From NCBI RefSeq assembly GCF_009730915.1, contig NC_052475.1, positions 27,341,016 to 27,405,015 on the forward strand: a stretch of DNA of 64,000 nt, written 5' to 3'. Every line of letters begins with the position of its first letter. Position 1 is the stretch's first letter. The DNA is from Dioscorea cayenensis subsp. rotundata. Its lineage: Eukaryota; Streptophyta; Magnoliopsida; Dioscoreales; Dioscoreaceae. Shown here piece after piece: positions 23,925 to 35,571 of this stretch. Below the pieces are notes generated by a model, which saw nothing but the letters and a program-made list of their open reading frames with translations, made no database searches and had not been told where the DNA came from. The translations under genes and the position numbers were made by a program.

Positions 23925-26227
23925 ATGGCGACGGCGAGGTGGAGATCGCTTGCTATCAGCGTCCCTTTGCTTGTGGTCTTCCTGGTCGTATCCTTGGCCT
24001 TGGCGAGCTCGGATGTTCCATTCATGGTGGCACACAAGAAGGTCGAACTGAATCGGCTCAAGTCCGGCGTCGAGAGGGTCTCCGTCTCCATCGATGTCTA
24101 CAACCAGGGATCAGCGTGCGCTTTCTTTGAAAAACTCGACCTTTTGAATTTTGATTATTAATTCTTCGTCTGATTCATCTGATGTGTTTCCCCTTTGCTG
24201 TTTCGATCCATTTGATGCTATTTTTCACTAAGCTTTTCATTTTTTTTTTTTGGGTTGATTTTCGTGATGATTTTACGGTGCATGTCTTTCTGTGAAAATA
24301 GTGCTATGATGTGGATTAAGGTGTTTTGATCTTGTTCTGAAAGTAATTTTGATAATTAAGGCTGTGATTTTTTGTCTTTTTTTTTTTCTCCCGTGAATCT
24401 AGGGAAATTTACTGAAGATGTTAAACGCTTGGTATTATTGTTGAACTCCTCATCTTGGAATTAGAACTGATTAGATCATGAAAAATTACATTGAGGGATT
24501 CGCGCAAAGGTTCTTAAGTTGCTTGGATCCGAGGACTGAAGCTTTTTTGGAAACATGAATGTTAATTGTTTGCTTAGCTGAGCCCTTATTCTTCTGATCA
24601 TGATGTTTCGAGGTTTTTGTCAACTTAGAAAAGATATAATATATGTATTATATGATTTTTCATTTAAGTAATTGTGTGAAAACAGGCATCTTGGATGTTA
24701 TTGATCAATTAAGAGTTGGAGCTCTCTTTTCATAATTTAATTAGAACACAGATGTGGTTGTGGAAATCAAATTACATAAGTTCTTTGCTTTTGTTTCAGT
24801 ATATGTACATTCTTGTTTCCACAATGTGAATCCATTTTCACTTAAATGAAAAGATAGATTGTTCAAAGTAAATGATATATTTTGTGGGGCTTAACAAAAT
24901 GCATGCTACAATTTGGTGAGGCATTACCTGTTAATCTTGTCTGTTTGTTGGGTATTTGATTTGATTCCTAGATATCCAGGTCACAGTACATGAGACATTT
25001 ATTGGAATTTCTTTTCCTTGTAGCTAGTCTCGCACTTTTATTGAGATATGTGGAGCTTTTTCCTTTAACAACCTAAGACTTGCATGTGTATTGCAAACCG
25101 ACAATCCTTTGAGAACAGTAGTCAATGTATAACCATCATGTTTGTGTGTTACCATGTGTTATCTATGTTCCTATTTATTTATTTTCATAGCCATTGCCCT
25201 TTGCCAAAAAATAACACAGCAGAAAGTTCATTTTAATTTTAATTTCTGATCAATTCGGTTGGAAGTGATTTTGTAAACATGTGCGGAGTAGTGCTTACTG
25301 TTTGGGTATTTATTTTTAAAAGATATTTCTAGATCATCTTAATAACATAATCTTAATATTAATTTGCATTCAGCACTGCATATGATGTTAGCCTCAATGA
25401 TGATACTTGGCCACAAGACACATTTGAACTCATCTCTGGCACCACCACCAAGACTTGGGAAAGGCTTGATGCGTAAGATTGCCATACCTATGCACCTTTG
25501 TTTCTCTTCAAGACGTTGCTTCTCTTATTTTCCACATCAAAATTGATTTTGTAAACTGCAGTGGTTCCACTGTCTCGCATTCATTTGTTCTGGAGTCAAA
25601 AGTGAAGGGCACATTCCATGGAACCCCTGCTGTTATCAAATTCCGTGTTCCCACAAAATCTACACTTCAGGTATGCCTTTATTTTCTAAATGATATATGA
25701 TAAAGAGTTGGACTCATACATCCCCGGTTGTGTGGTTTTATTTTTGTGCTGCTTGTCTGATGAAATATCGTTTGATCTGATTTCCAAATTTAAGGAGGCA
25801 TATTCGACTCCCATTCTTCCTTTAGATATACTTGCAGAAAGGCCTCCAGAGAAGAAGTTTGAATGGGTTAGTAAATTTCATGTTATTCCACTTTCTGTTA
25901 TTGTTTTTGGAAGTTCAGCTATTTCTTCAATACTGATCAATTTCATTCTTGTATTTTTCTTTGCAAAATCATGTTGATGCTGTGGACATATTCAGGCAAA
26001 GGTGAGCCATATGCGTTGAAGTTATTTTTCTTTTCCTTTGTTCCCTTGTTTCTATATACATGTTTAAGAGTATGCAATTCAAAATGGAACTATTTTATTT
26101 GCAGAGGCTCATAGCTAAATACGGGTCGCTGGTGTCTGTTCTGTTATTGGTGGGTACTTTCATCTATATGATTGTAAGCCCATCATCAAAATCCAGTGCC
26201 GCAAAAGGAAGCAAGAAGAAGCGGTGA
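23925..26227 (+). CDS. Translocon-associated protein subunit beta (TRAP-beta/SSR-beta)
   Basis: Six exons: 23925-24115, 25374-25472, 25562-25670, 25795-25866, 25996-26001 and 26105-26227; 199 codons. A signal peptide (about residues 1-27, WRSLAISVPLLVVFLVVSLA) leads to the lumenal Ig-like domain (VPFMVAHKKVELNRLKSG, SIDVYNQGSATAYDVSLND, GSTVSHSFVLESKVKG). Then come a single membrane span (SLVSVLLLVGTFIYMIV) and a short basic tail ending KGSKKKR, a typical ER-retained type I topology. It works in the ER membrane with the Sec61 channel during protein translocation. Length and ending match the plant family. The fifth exon is only 6 nt (GCAAAG, Ala-Lys); it restores the conserved EKKFEW-AK-RLIAKYG and both its splice sites are standard. 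The first intron is about 1.26 kb. Confidence 0.93.
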
Positions 26228-26720
26228 TTCGAAATACAATCCTGGTTATCACTTCGGCTAGTTTTTTGTTTTGTTTTAACTTTTGAGAAGACTTCATCCT
26301 CAACATTTCAATTTCTACTTTGCCTGTCTAGTTAATCACTATTTCCAATGTGAAAACATGGTTTATGAGGAACTTTATCCATGAACTTTAAACCAGTTTT
26401 AGGAGCATATTCTTTTCTCCTGAGATGTATTTCCGTAAGGTGGTGTAAGTTGATTAAACCATGTGTAGACAAAAATTTCATATCTTTTAAAAAAAAAACA
26501 ACAACAAAAAGAAAAGAATAAAAGCAACAAGTCGTTTAAGTAAAAATTTCCAAATTTCTTATATCAACAAAGTATGACATGAACTGAAGATATCAAACGC
26601 AAACACAACCATATAACATATTCAGCAGGGCAACACAAGCTAATGCCTTATTTACACAGTTGCATGAGTGTTATTAGTAGACATGATACAAAAATTGAGA
26701 AAAACGTTGAACAAACAATT
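26228..26720. other. 3' flanks of convergent TRAP-beta and GILP genes
   Basis: About 490 bases shared by the 3' ends of two convergent genes. No coding sequence seen; an A-rich tract lies at about 26490-26512. Confidence 0.5.
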
Positions 26721-28174
26721 TTATGCAGGTACAGCAAAACTGGGCTCGGTCCAACGAGGCACATCTACAACGAGGCATGGATCGGATTTTTCAAAGTTGG
26801 CAACCTATGATATTCAAAACTCAAAGTTAGACATTGCATTGTGAAGAATTGGCTAAAAACAATGAGACAGTATTGATGTATAACTAACCTTTTCTCCACA
26901 ATTTGGGCAGTAATGATATTTGTGCCAAAGGCAATCCATGGAAGGGCAAAGGAAACAGAATCCAACCATGAATGTCATCATGCAACCAACAACCGCTGCA
27001 ACACTCGGTTTTGATCTTAACCAAAAATATGACAGTGAACCAACATCAGCAGACAAATCTGCAGCTAACTGCAAGTATGTTCTAAATAAAACCCAGAAAC
27101 TATAGAGTAAATCAAGCATGTGTTCACATAAATACTATTAGAGTTATAACCATCATCATCTGTTTTCTATCTATTCTACCTCCTTCATCGTCAGAATCCA
27201 GTTTAGCAATATGTTTATATTGATGACAATTAGCTCTGATGTTTCTCAAGATTAATAAAAAGAAAATCAAGAACTATTCACACCAAATACAGACTAAGCA
27301 TTGATCACATATGAGCATAACACTGATTATTTCTTGAGATTAATCAAAAGAAACCCAATAACTATCAGCACTCATTTCTGCTGATTCTCTGTTGATGTAA
27401 AATGAGCAAGATCAATCATCCTTAATTGCATACCAAGTCTAAATAAAAAATCATGGAACATTATAACAGATGACCCAGAAATGAATCTAAATAAGCTGAA
27501 CCATAGATGATGATCAAACAAAAACACCAAAATTCCATCAAACATGACAAAACAATAGTACTAATACAAAGTATGCCTCTGATTTAAGGCCAATTTTTGG
27601 AATGATTAAGAAATAGTTGGAGTTAAAGTCCTTAATACTTATATAATAACATGCTATGAAAGCTAAAGAGAGTCATTGATACTTGTGAAAGTTAATATTA
27701 ACCTGCGAATTTCACCAATCTTTTCTAATTAGAAGAACAAGACTTCAATTTCATAAAAATCTAAACTTTGAATGGAAACCCTAGACAACAATCAAATCCC
27801 CAATTCTGGAATCAATTTCCTAAAGATCAACAGCAATGCCAAAAACAAACAAAATTCATGGTATTAAAAACAAGAGAAAACATTCAGATAGAAAGAAACG
27901 AAGCAATTGGAGAGGAGATCCAGGACAGGAATGGAGACCTGACGGTGGTGAGACCAGAGGAGCCACAGAAGGTGCAATTGAAAGGCGCCGGCGTGTCGCG
28001 ATACATCGTCTGTTGCAAAGGGATGCCTTTGGGATCACCATAGATGGCGTTCGGCGGTACCATCCCGGCCTGGTAGGGGTTCTCCGCGACATAGTAGGCT
28101 TGCGCCGGAGGCGCCGTGCCGTAGGGGTACGGAACTCCCAGCGCTGGCTCTTCTCCCTTTCCCTTCATCTCCAT
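26721..28174 (-). CDS. GILP: LITAF-domain (GSH-induced LITAF-like, GILP) membrane-associated protein
   Basis: Three exons on the minus strand: 27939-28174, 26889-27015 and 26721-26804; 148 codons. The N-terminal 60 residues are Pro/Tyr/Gly-rich (GVPYPYGTAPPAQAYYVAEN). The LITAF domain has its first CxxC at residues 67-70 (NCTFC) and the second at 115-118 (CPNCG). Between them lies the hydrophobic membrane-inserting stretch (VVGCMMTFMVGFCFLCP); the two cysteine knuckles together bind one zinc ion. In Arabidopsis GILP sits at the plasma membrane, binds LSD1 and restrains hypersensitive cell death; the same role is inferred. The start is the first ATG after a (GA)n leader tract (about 28175-28211 on the plus strand as CT). 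A telo-box-like AAACCCTAG lies inside intron 1 on the plus strand near 27777. Confidence 0.92.
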
Positions 28175-28175
28175 T

Positions 28176-28216
<41 letters not shown>

Positions 28217-30874
28217 GTTCTCGCTGAGTTCTTCGATGGCGAAGACGAAGAAAGCGAGAAGAAGAACGCGTGAAGTTTGGTCAAAGGTTGACTGTTATTT
28301 TACATTCTAGTCCTCAAAAAGTTTAAACATTCTTCGAGGCCCTTCGGTTTTTTCAAATACACCCTTTAATTTTTAATATGTCAACATAATGCAGCTTCTA
28401 GAAATCATTTATTCAAACACGTTTTATAAGGAACTCTAGTTTTTTTAATTAATTTAAAATTAACTAAAAAAAATTGAGGGGATTGAAATCCTAATATTTT
28501 TCCTTTTTTTAATAAAAATTAATTTCATAGATTAAATCTTAAATATAAAGTTTAGAAATGAATTCAAGAGAGAACAAAAAAAATAAAAAAGTAATAAATA
28601 GAAAAAGGGAACCAAAAGAATCTCTGCAACATCAATCAACCCATCTCGTGATCTCTCCTGCAATCCAATCTGGTTTTCATTCTCAATCAAACAAGTTAAA
28701 GGAAAATTCCAAAAATTTATTTCTATATATAAATAAATAACTTAATAAATACATAAACTTTATGCATCTTGATTCAAGGTGCCGGCTAAAATATATTATT
28801 ATCATTACTAATGAGGTTGGTCTAAGTAATATATACTTAAGTTATTTAGACAAGTGATTTTGAATTGGAATTTTTATATATAAAAATAAAAATATATATA
28901 GTGAAAATTTTATTTGATAAAGTTTTTAATAGGATATGACTACTAGAAAATTAGTCAGTCAAAAACTATATATATATTTTTATATGTATTAAGTTGATAA
29001 TATATATATATATATATAACAGATGGAGGAATTAGATTTGAAAGTTTGGTTGGGAGGAAAGATGAAGATAACCAACATAAAAAACCAAAATAGTGCAGAA
29101 CTAACCAAGCTGTCTCTAATGGACCCATTCGGAAAGTGGTCCAATCCTGATTGAGTCATTTATGAACCCAGAATTGGTTGGACTTGGAATTGTCTCATTT
29201 GCGAGCACCCTTCCATCGCTATCCATACACATGCATGGATCATCAAACCAACTTCTTTCATATCCTAAACATTCTTATTTAGGATATGTTTAAACATACA
29301 CACAAGAGAGAGTTGTGAAATTTGAGAACACCCTGACAATCATAAATTTTGAAGTACACTTGTGATTGATGAGCCCACTCTAACTTTATGGTTAGGGTTA
29401 GGGTTAGGGTTAGGGTTTGGAGAATGAAGGGAAGGTGGTAGAGAGGTTGTGGGTTGTGGCATGTATATGCCCCCAATGTGGAAGCAAGCTTAGGCTGTGG
29501 AAAAGGATTGGACTGTTGTTTCTACACTTTTGACATGTGAAGTGTCATGGTTCCACCATCAGAGGATTCCATTTGTCTCACTGCAACATGTTCTACTTTT
29601 CTCCTTCATCCTCTCTCTCTCTCTCTCTATCCCCACTCTTTATTTATGTATTTATTTATTTTTTCATTCTTTAATTTATTTTAATTTTTTGAATAAATTA
29701 TTGAGATCAAAAGAGATTTACATTTTGCATCTATGATAGGTCTCGGAAGGTGTTTGAACAGTCAAATTAATGTGATGGTATGTGACGCGAATTCATCTGA
29801 CATATATATATATTTTATGCCACGTATATCTTAACTTTATAATTATAATTAGTAAGAACGAGGTCCGTCTTTTTGTACGTAGTACTTACACACATTGTAC
29901 TAGTTTTGCATGACCATATCCCGTTACTACTCTCTGCTTGTATTTTAGTTTAAACACCGAGATTGAGATTTTTTTTTTACATTAATCTAATTATGTGTTT
30001 TTTTTTTTGTTAAGAAAGAGAATCAAGTGATATATATCTATATATATATATATATGAGTAAAATAAAAAGTTTGACTTTTTTCTGAATTATAATTGAGAA
30101 TTTATGTTATGTATGTTGTGGTTTGTCCACATCAAATTATATATATAGTTTGATTATTAAAAATATAAATTTCATCTCCTCAAAATTAAAATTAATCTCT
30201 AAGATTTTAAAATTCAATTAATTTTTTATAACACATTTAAAAAATTAAATATTATAACATAAAATTTATAATATATATACCTATTACAATGTGGATAAAT
30301 TATCACATGCACTTTAAATAAACTTTAATCATATATTAAGAGGGAGCTGAATATTTGACCTCTACTGCTGCCTCGCATAGATGTGATGGTTCCCTATCTA
30401 AATATCTCATGTCATTAAAAACTGATATATATATATATATAGTTTTTAGAATCACCAATTAAAAAGCTTATTATTATTATTATTATTATTATTATTAGAT
30501 GAAAATGAAACAGATGGTAGGCATGCCAAACAAGAATGATCACCACCAAATAAGAATTGAACAACCAATGAAGTGCTTTACTTTTTCATGACCATTCCTA
30601 AAACACCCTTCTCCAAATCCTCCACAATTAACTCTCCAATTTCCACATCCTATTCCAACCAAAATTAGAGGGTCATGTTGGGACTACAAACTCTTCTAGC
30701 TATTCCCTATCATTTATCATTATTATTAATTATTAATGTTAGCAAAAGATATCCCCACAGTATCTATCCCAGAATACCCCTACCATAACTTATCTCTCTC
30801 CTTAAAACCCCTCCATTCCCTTATTATTCCCATTCTCTCCTCCCCAAACTTCTCTCCTCTCTCTCTGTCTCTCT
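28175..30874. other. Divergent spacer between GILP and CFL1
   Basis: About 2.7 kb without a protein gene. The GILP leader with its (CT)n tract is at 28175-28211. A TTAGGG-type hexamer array is at 29390-29418. (TA)n tracts lie near 29000 and 30040, and a (TTA)n tract at about 30470-30497. The last ~200 bases before 30875 are CT-rich and fit a CFL1 leader. Several short open frames (for example 29497-29736) show only low-complexity sequence and were not called. Confidence 0.45.
29390..29418 (+). repeat. Interstitial telomere-like repeat, (GGTTAG)4
   Basis: Four tandem copies of the hexamer GGTTAG followed by GGGTTTGG. This is the TTAGGG-type unit, not the heptamer TTTAGGG of most plants. It is far too short to be a telomere and may be simple sequence or a repair scar. 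Confidence 0.7.
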
Positions 30875-31678
30875 ATGACGGCTCCCAGCATAGAGATGAT
30901 AGCAGAGTCACTAAAGAACTGCTCTTTGGGAAGGAACAGAGCCAGAGCCAGAGCCAGAGCCAGAGCACCACCGGTTACGCCGCCGCCACCGCCACCGCCA
31001 CCGCCACAACTGGAGGAGGAGGAGGAGAGCGAGGGACTCACAGTGGAACTCAACTCTGATGTGGCACTACCTCGCAACTGGGAGCAATGCTTAGACATGA
31101 GAGTATGAACTATATATATATATATATATATGAACTACTAGTTAACTAGCTCTATTACTATCTCTCTCTGTTTGTTCTTCCCTAAATGACCACAATCATG
31201 GAAAAAAGCTGAGATTTTTATCCAAAAAAGTGCTCGTTTTCGCCCTTTTTCTTCGTCTCTGATTCAAAGCTCGCAGACAGGGGAGGTCTACTATGTGAAC
31301 TGGAGAACGGGGATGAGGACCAAGGAGGACCCAAGGAATCAAGTCAGGAACTTGCCTTCAACGACGTGCTACTGCTCGGAGAGCTCCTTCTCTGGCTCCG
31401 GTGACAATGCAAGCAGCTCCGATGAGGAGGTTGAGGAAGAAGAAGAAGAAGAAGAAGAAGAAGAAGAAGAGGAGGAAACCAGGGATACTGCAAGCTCGTC
31501 TGGAATCTCGTCAATCTGTTCATCGTCGTCCTTTGAGGTCGGCGGCCGTGTCGGAGGCGGTGACATCACCGGGCAAGTCCTCGTCGCCGCCGGCTGCAAG
31601 GCTTGCTTCATGTACTTCATGGTGCCGAAGAGCGTTGAAGCTTGCCCAAAGTGCGGTGCTGCTCTTCTCCATCTCTGA
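30875..31678 (+). CDS. CFL1: WW-domain protein CURLY FLAG LEAF 1-like
   Basis: Two exons, 30875-31102 and 31277-31678; 209 codons. The WW domain crosses the intron: LPRNWEQCLDMR then TGEVYYVNWRTGMRTKEDPR. The first Trp is kept; the second is replaced by the TKEDPR ending typical of this family. The C-terminus has the other family signature, VLVAAGCKACFMYFMVPK and CPKCGAALLHL, a short Cys-pair motif. In rice and Arabidopsis CFL1 binds HDG-type homeodomain factors and limits cuticle formation; I infer the same. The N-terminus holds an Arg-Ala repeat (residues 22-31), a proline run and a Glu run (EEEVEEEEEE..., about 20 residues), each from a coding microsatellite. The start is the first ATG before MIAESLKNCSLG, a conserved opening in the family. 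Confidence 0.92.
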
Positions 31679-32195
31679 GCTCAAAGCTGCCACCTTTTTT
31701 TCCTTATAAAATTTTTCTCAATTATTTTTTCCTATCTATTTTCTCTCTATGAATCTCTTTAAATGAGAATGATAAATCTAAAACAGAGACATTGATTGAT
31801 CTCTATCTAATGTTGGTTTGTTTATATTGTTTTTTTTGTTTTTTTTGTTTTTGTTTTTTTATTTATTTTGAGTGTATGTAATGTAGATCGATGAATTAGT
31901 TTTTTTTTTATTTGTTTTAAAATTTATCTGAATTTGTTTATATTGTGTATATAGTTTCTGATGATAATGTAAAAACATTATAAAGCAATGGGTGTATGAG
32001 TTTTTCCCTTCTTAGAAAGGTCCTACAAAGATACAATCCTTTATTCAATTACTTTTACAGTGAATAACATCATAAAGAAAGAAATATCTCCATGTTTGCT
32101 TGCTTGCATGCAAGAAGAAGAAGATGATGATACTGATATTGATAATGATAAACAACTAGTTAAAAGTTACTGTATGGAATAATGCTTGTGGAGAG

Positions 32196-32231
<36 letters not shown>

Positions 32232-32582
32232 AAGTGGGAGGTGAGAGAGGCTCTGCGCATCAGACAAACCTTTCCTCGGTTTGGCAGAAGGGAATCTATG
32301 CAGTGAGATGGCAAAATGAGCCAGTGAAGCACTGCAGTAGTGAGAGAGAGAAAAATATAAAGAGAGAAAAGAAAGAGAAGAAGAAGAAGAAGAGAAACTG
32401 AAAGAGTGTCACCAAGTTTCTCTTGAGAGTTGAGAAGAAGACTGATGACTCTTTTACTGTTTTTAAGCAAAGGCTGCAAGATAGGAATGAATATATGCTT
32501 GTGTGGGGGAGTATATAAGTTTATTATGTTTAAGTATGTTGACCTCCTTTTACTTGTTTCCGAACTCTTTCTTAATGTCAAA

Positions 32583-32619
<37 letters not shown>
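31679..32619. other. CFL1 3' flank and spacer
   Basis: The 3' UTR of CFL1 is T-rich (31690-32000). A (GA)n tract lies at about 32200-32227, with a second purine-rich stretch around 32340-32400. An (AT)n tract at about 32587-32619 borders the LINE. A minus-strand open frame across 32156-32581 is only a shadow of the GA/CT repeats. Confidence 0.45.
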
Positions 32620-32620
<1 letters not shown>

Positions 32621-35205
32621 TCATCTCCTCAAAAGCAAATTTTATCATTAATGGAGAACAGGTGGGTTACATTAGATATCTCAGGGGTTTGAGACAAAAA
32701 GACCCACTTTCCCCCCTACTTTTTGCGCTTGTCTCGGATGTGCTTAGCCTAATGTTCAAGCACGCTCTCACCTCTGGAATCCTTTTCGGGGTTCCTCTGG
32801 GAGTTCTTGGGAAAATGTGCCATCTCCAGTATGCAGATGATCTTCTTGTTGTTACAGCTGGGGGGCAGGAGGACCTTCGCATCATCAAATTAATCATTGT
32901 TTTGTTCGAAGGTATTTCTGGATTGAAAGTTAATTATCATAAAACCTGCCTTTTCTCTTCGGAAAAAAACAAGCTTCCAGAGGAACATCTTGCTAGAACT
33001 TTCAACTGTGTTAGGGACACTCTTCTTGTGAGTTACCTAGGGATTCCAATTTCTGGTTGTCGACCTTCTCGACAAGTCTGGGAGGAACTTATTTTGAAGA
33101 TTAGATCGAAATTGCAAACTTGGAAAGCAAAGATTCTTTCTTTTGGTGGCAGGCTAACATTGGTAAATTCTGTCCTCTCTGCCACCCCGAACTACTGGAT
33201 GTCTATCTTCAAACTTCACTGTTGGGTGATAAAAGCCATTGATAGGATGCGCAGGGATTTTCTGTGGTCTGGCCCTGACATTGATCATCCAAAAATGAGG
33301 CTGGTAAAGTGGCACAGAATCTGTAGACCTCGAGAACAGGGAGGGTGGGGGATTCTGAACCTTGCAGTTTTTAACAATGCATTGTTAGCAAAGTGGTGGT
33401 GGAAATTGACTTCTGGAGCCTCCTGGTGCGGAGATAAAATAGTCATGTTCAATTACTCCAACTCTGCTCAAGGTTGGAACCTCCATAGCAAACCTCCTAA
33501 CCGAAGATCCTTCATTTGGAACGGGTTGCTCCACAATCTTCCGGCTTTTCAAGCTGGTGTTTCTTCGGTAGTGGTCAATGGTGAAAAAACTTTATTTTGG
33601 TTAGATAGGTGGGTGGATAACTGTGCCCCAAAAAATCTGTGGCCAGATCTTTTCATTGCCTCGAATAGGCAGTTCGGTACAGTCAAAGAACTCATCCATC
33701 TCACCCAGGAGTCCTGGTTCAAATCTGACCATGTTGAGTTAGCGAAGCGAGTCGCAAATCTTGGACTTGTGGTTCGCGGAGCTGTAGACACCAAGAAGTG
33801 GGCCCTTACTTCAAACGGCATCTTTTCTGTCAAATCTCTTTACAGTTTTCTCATTCATGGTGGCGTTACCTGTGGAATCACCAACTCAATTTGGAACTCC
33901 CCTTGCCCGAAGAAAATCATCTTGTTTAACTGGCTCGTGTGGGATAATAGTATTCTTACTCTGAGCAATCTCGCTGCTAAAGGCTGCAATAAACTTCCGA
34001 TAGCTACTTGTGTGTTATGCAATGCGGATATTGAAACTGTGGACCATTTGTTCCTCTTGTGTCCTTTTGTTGTTAGATTGTGGGCTTTCCTTGCAGCTCG
34101 TTTTCATTTTCCACCCCCTCCTCGCTCTGTTGAAGAATTGTGGGGGAGCTGGCGAGCTCTTATTCCAAAACCTATCAAGGATGCCGTGGACCTTGTTATT
34201 GTTGGAAATTATGATATAATGTTGGAGCAGAAACAGGAACGAGATGACAGAGGACTGAGGCGTGCAAGAGCACTGTCCTTAAGAACAATTTCGCCTCCTT
34301 TTTGCAGTGCGACAGGAACACAGATGGCGTTGTTCTCCAGGATTCAACAGTCAAGTTCTTTGTTCGCGCACCAGAACAAAGAACATACGAGTGCTCAGAT
34401 TTTCGGGTGATAGGAAAGAAGAAGAAAAAATTAGTATCCGAATCTGGGATGGATCAGGGCACGGCAACGGCCGGTTCTCGAAGGGTCGCGGAGGGAGAAG
34501 AAGAGACGCGGCATTCGTGTCCGCACCCAATAAATCTGGTGCATTCGTGTCCGCACCATGCGCCTACGTGAGTTCAGAATTTCTAAGGTAATTTCCGAAT
34601 CCAAACCTTGAAATTTGCACCCCCCCTGCGCCTGCGCGTAAGAGAGCATAACCACTAAAGCAAGGTTAAAGGATAATGAATAGTACTATATATAAAGTGG
34701 ATGAAAATCCTTGTAGCTAGGCAATGTGGTACTAAACCTTTAGTAGGAATGTTTTGAAACAATATGGGCCTAAAGAATATGGGCCCTCTAACAGTTATTA
34801 GATATTTACTGTGGCATGTTTGGCTTGAGAGAAATGCTCGAATTTTTAACAATGCTTATTCTGTTCATCAGTCTGTGCTGTTGAAAGTTATTTATATGTT
34901 CTTGTCTTGGATAAATGCAGTGCCAGATGCCAAAAAAGCAAAATTGGAAGGGCATGTGTCTACGGCCAAGCGTAGTCTGTAGTTCCTTGGTGGACAGACA
35001 GGGATTGACATTGTTCCTACAGAGTAGTTCGTTTTGTCGATGTGGTCTCCAGTTACTCTTTTTGGGCCTGAGTGACCTGTTCTTCAGTGTTGTTTTGCTT
35101 TTGGTCTTTTGTTTGTTTTATTTTTGTCTCTCTTGTACTTTTCAGTTGCTCTCTCGCCCTTTTTGTGGGGTACTTTTTTTAATGTATGTGGTTAATCCAC
35201 TTTAT

Positions 35206-35208
<3 letters not shown>
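32620..35208 (+). mobile_element. 5'-truncated LINE (L1-type non-LTR retrotransposon)
   Basis: The element opens inside the reverse transcriptase domain: FIINGEQVGYIRYLRGLRQ, then DPLSPLLFALVSDVL and the catalytic box QYADDLLVV (YADD at about 32830-32841). Thumb-type motifs follow (LQTWKAKILSFGGRLTLVNS, RRDFLWSG, GGWGILNLAVFNNALLAKWW) and a zf-RVT region (WNSPCPKKIILFNWLVWDNS, CVLCNADIETVDHLFLLCPF). The endonuclease and first ORF are absent, the usual outcome of incomplete reverse transcription. The frame stays open from the 5' junction to about 34215, so the copy is fairly young. A 0.57-kb insertion (34220-34793) interrupts it; the remaining tail (HVWLERNARIFNNAYS) and a 3' UTR ending near ATCCACTTTATTAAAT follow. 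(AT)n tracts flank both ends, so it probably landed in one. Confidence 0.88.
34220..34793. mobile_element. LTR-like insertion (possible solo LTR) inside the LINE
   Basis: A 574-bp block foreign to the LINE. It begins TGTTGGAG and ends CTCTAACA, a short TG...CA inverted terminus as in LTRs of Copia-type elements. It holds a TATA-like CTATATATAAAG (about 34685-34696) and a direct repeat GCATTCGTGTCCGCACC (two copies in 34510-34560). No internal genes are present, so if it is an LTR it is a solo one. The flanks show no clean 5-bp duplication but do share an imperfect longer match (TTATGATAT / TTATTAGATAT), so another class of insertion is possible. A fossil by nature; younger than the LINE. Confidence 0.4.
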
Positions 35209-35242
<34 letters not shown>

Positions 35243-35501
35243 AAGCCAAGAGTTTACTATAATAGAAAAGATGACAGTTATATAAATAAATAACCTGGCT
35301 TATCTTGTGTTAGCTCCTCTTTAAGTATGCGTAATGGAAAATAATATAAAGCATGTTGTATAATGTCATAATATCATAAATTTTTAAAATGCATTTATTT
35401 TGAACACTAAAATAGTAAAATGACCGAACCAAATACTTATTTCATTATTATCTATTTATTTATTTATATATTTATTTTTGGAGAAATGTAGACAACTTTC
35501 T

Positions 35502-35571
<70 letters not shown>

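Noticed and set aside
32156-32581. Minus-strand open frame of 141 codons
   Set aside because: Mostly Leu/Ser runs from CT and GA repeats; no family signature, and it overlaps repeat tracts.
35506-35569. Long (AT)n tract as a possible replication or matrix site
   Set aside because: Simple dinucleotide repeat, common in this window; nothing supports a specific role.
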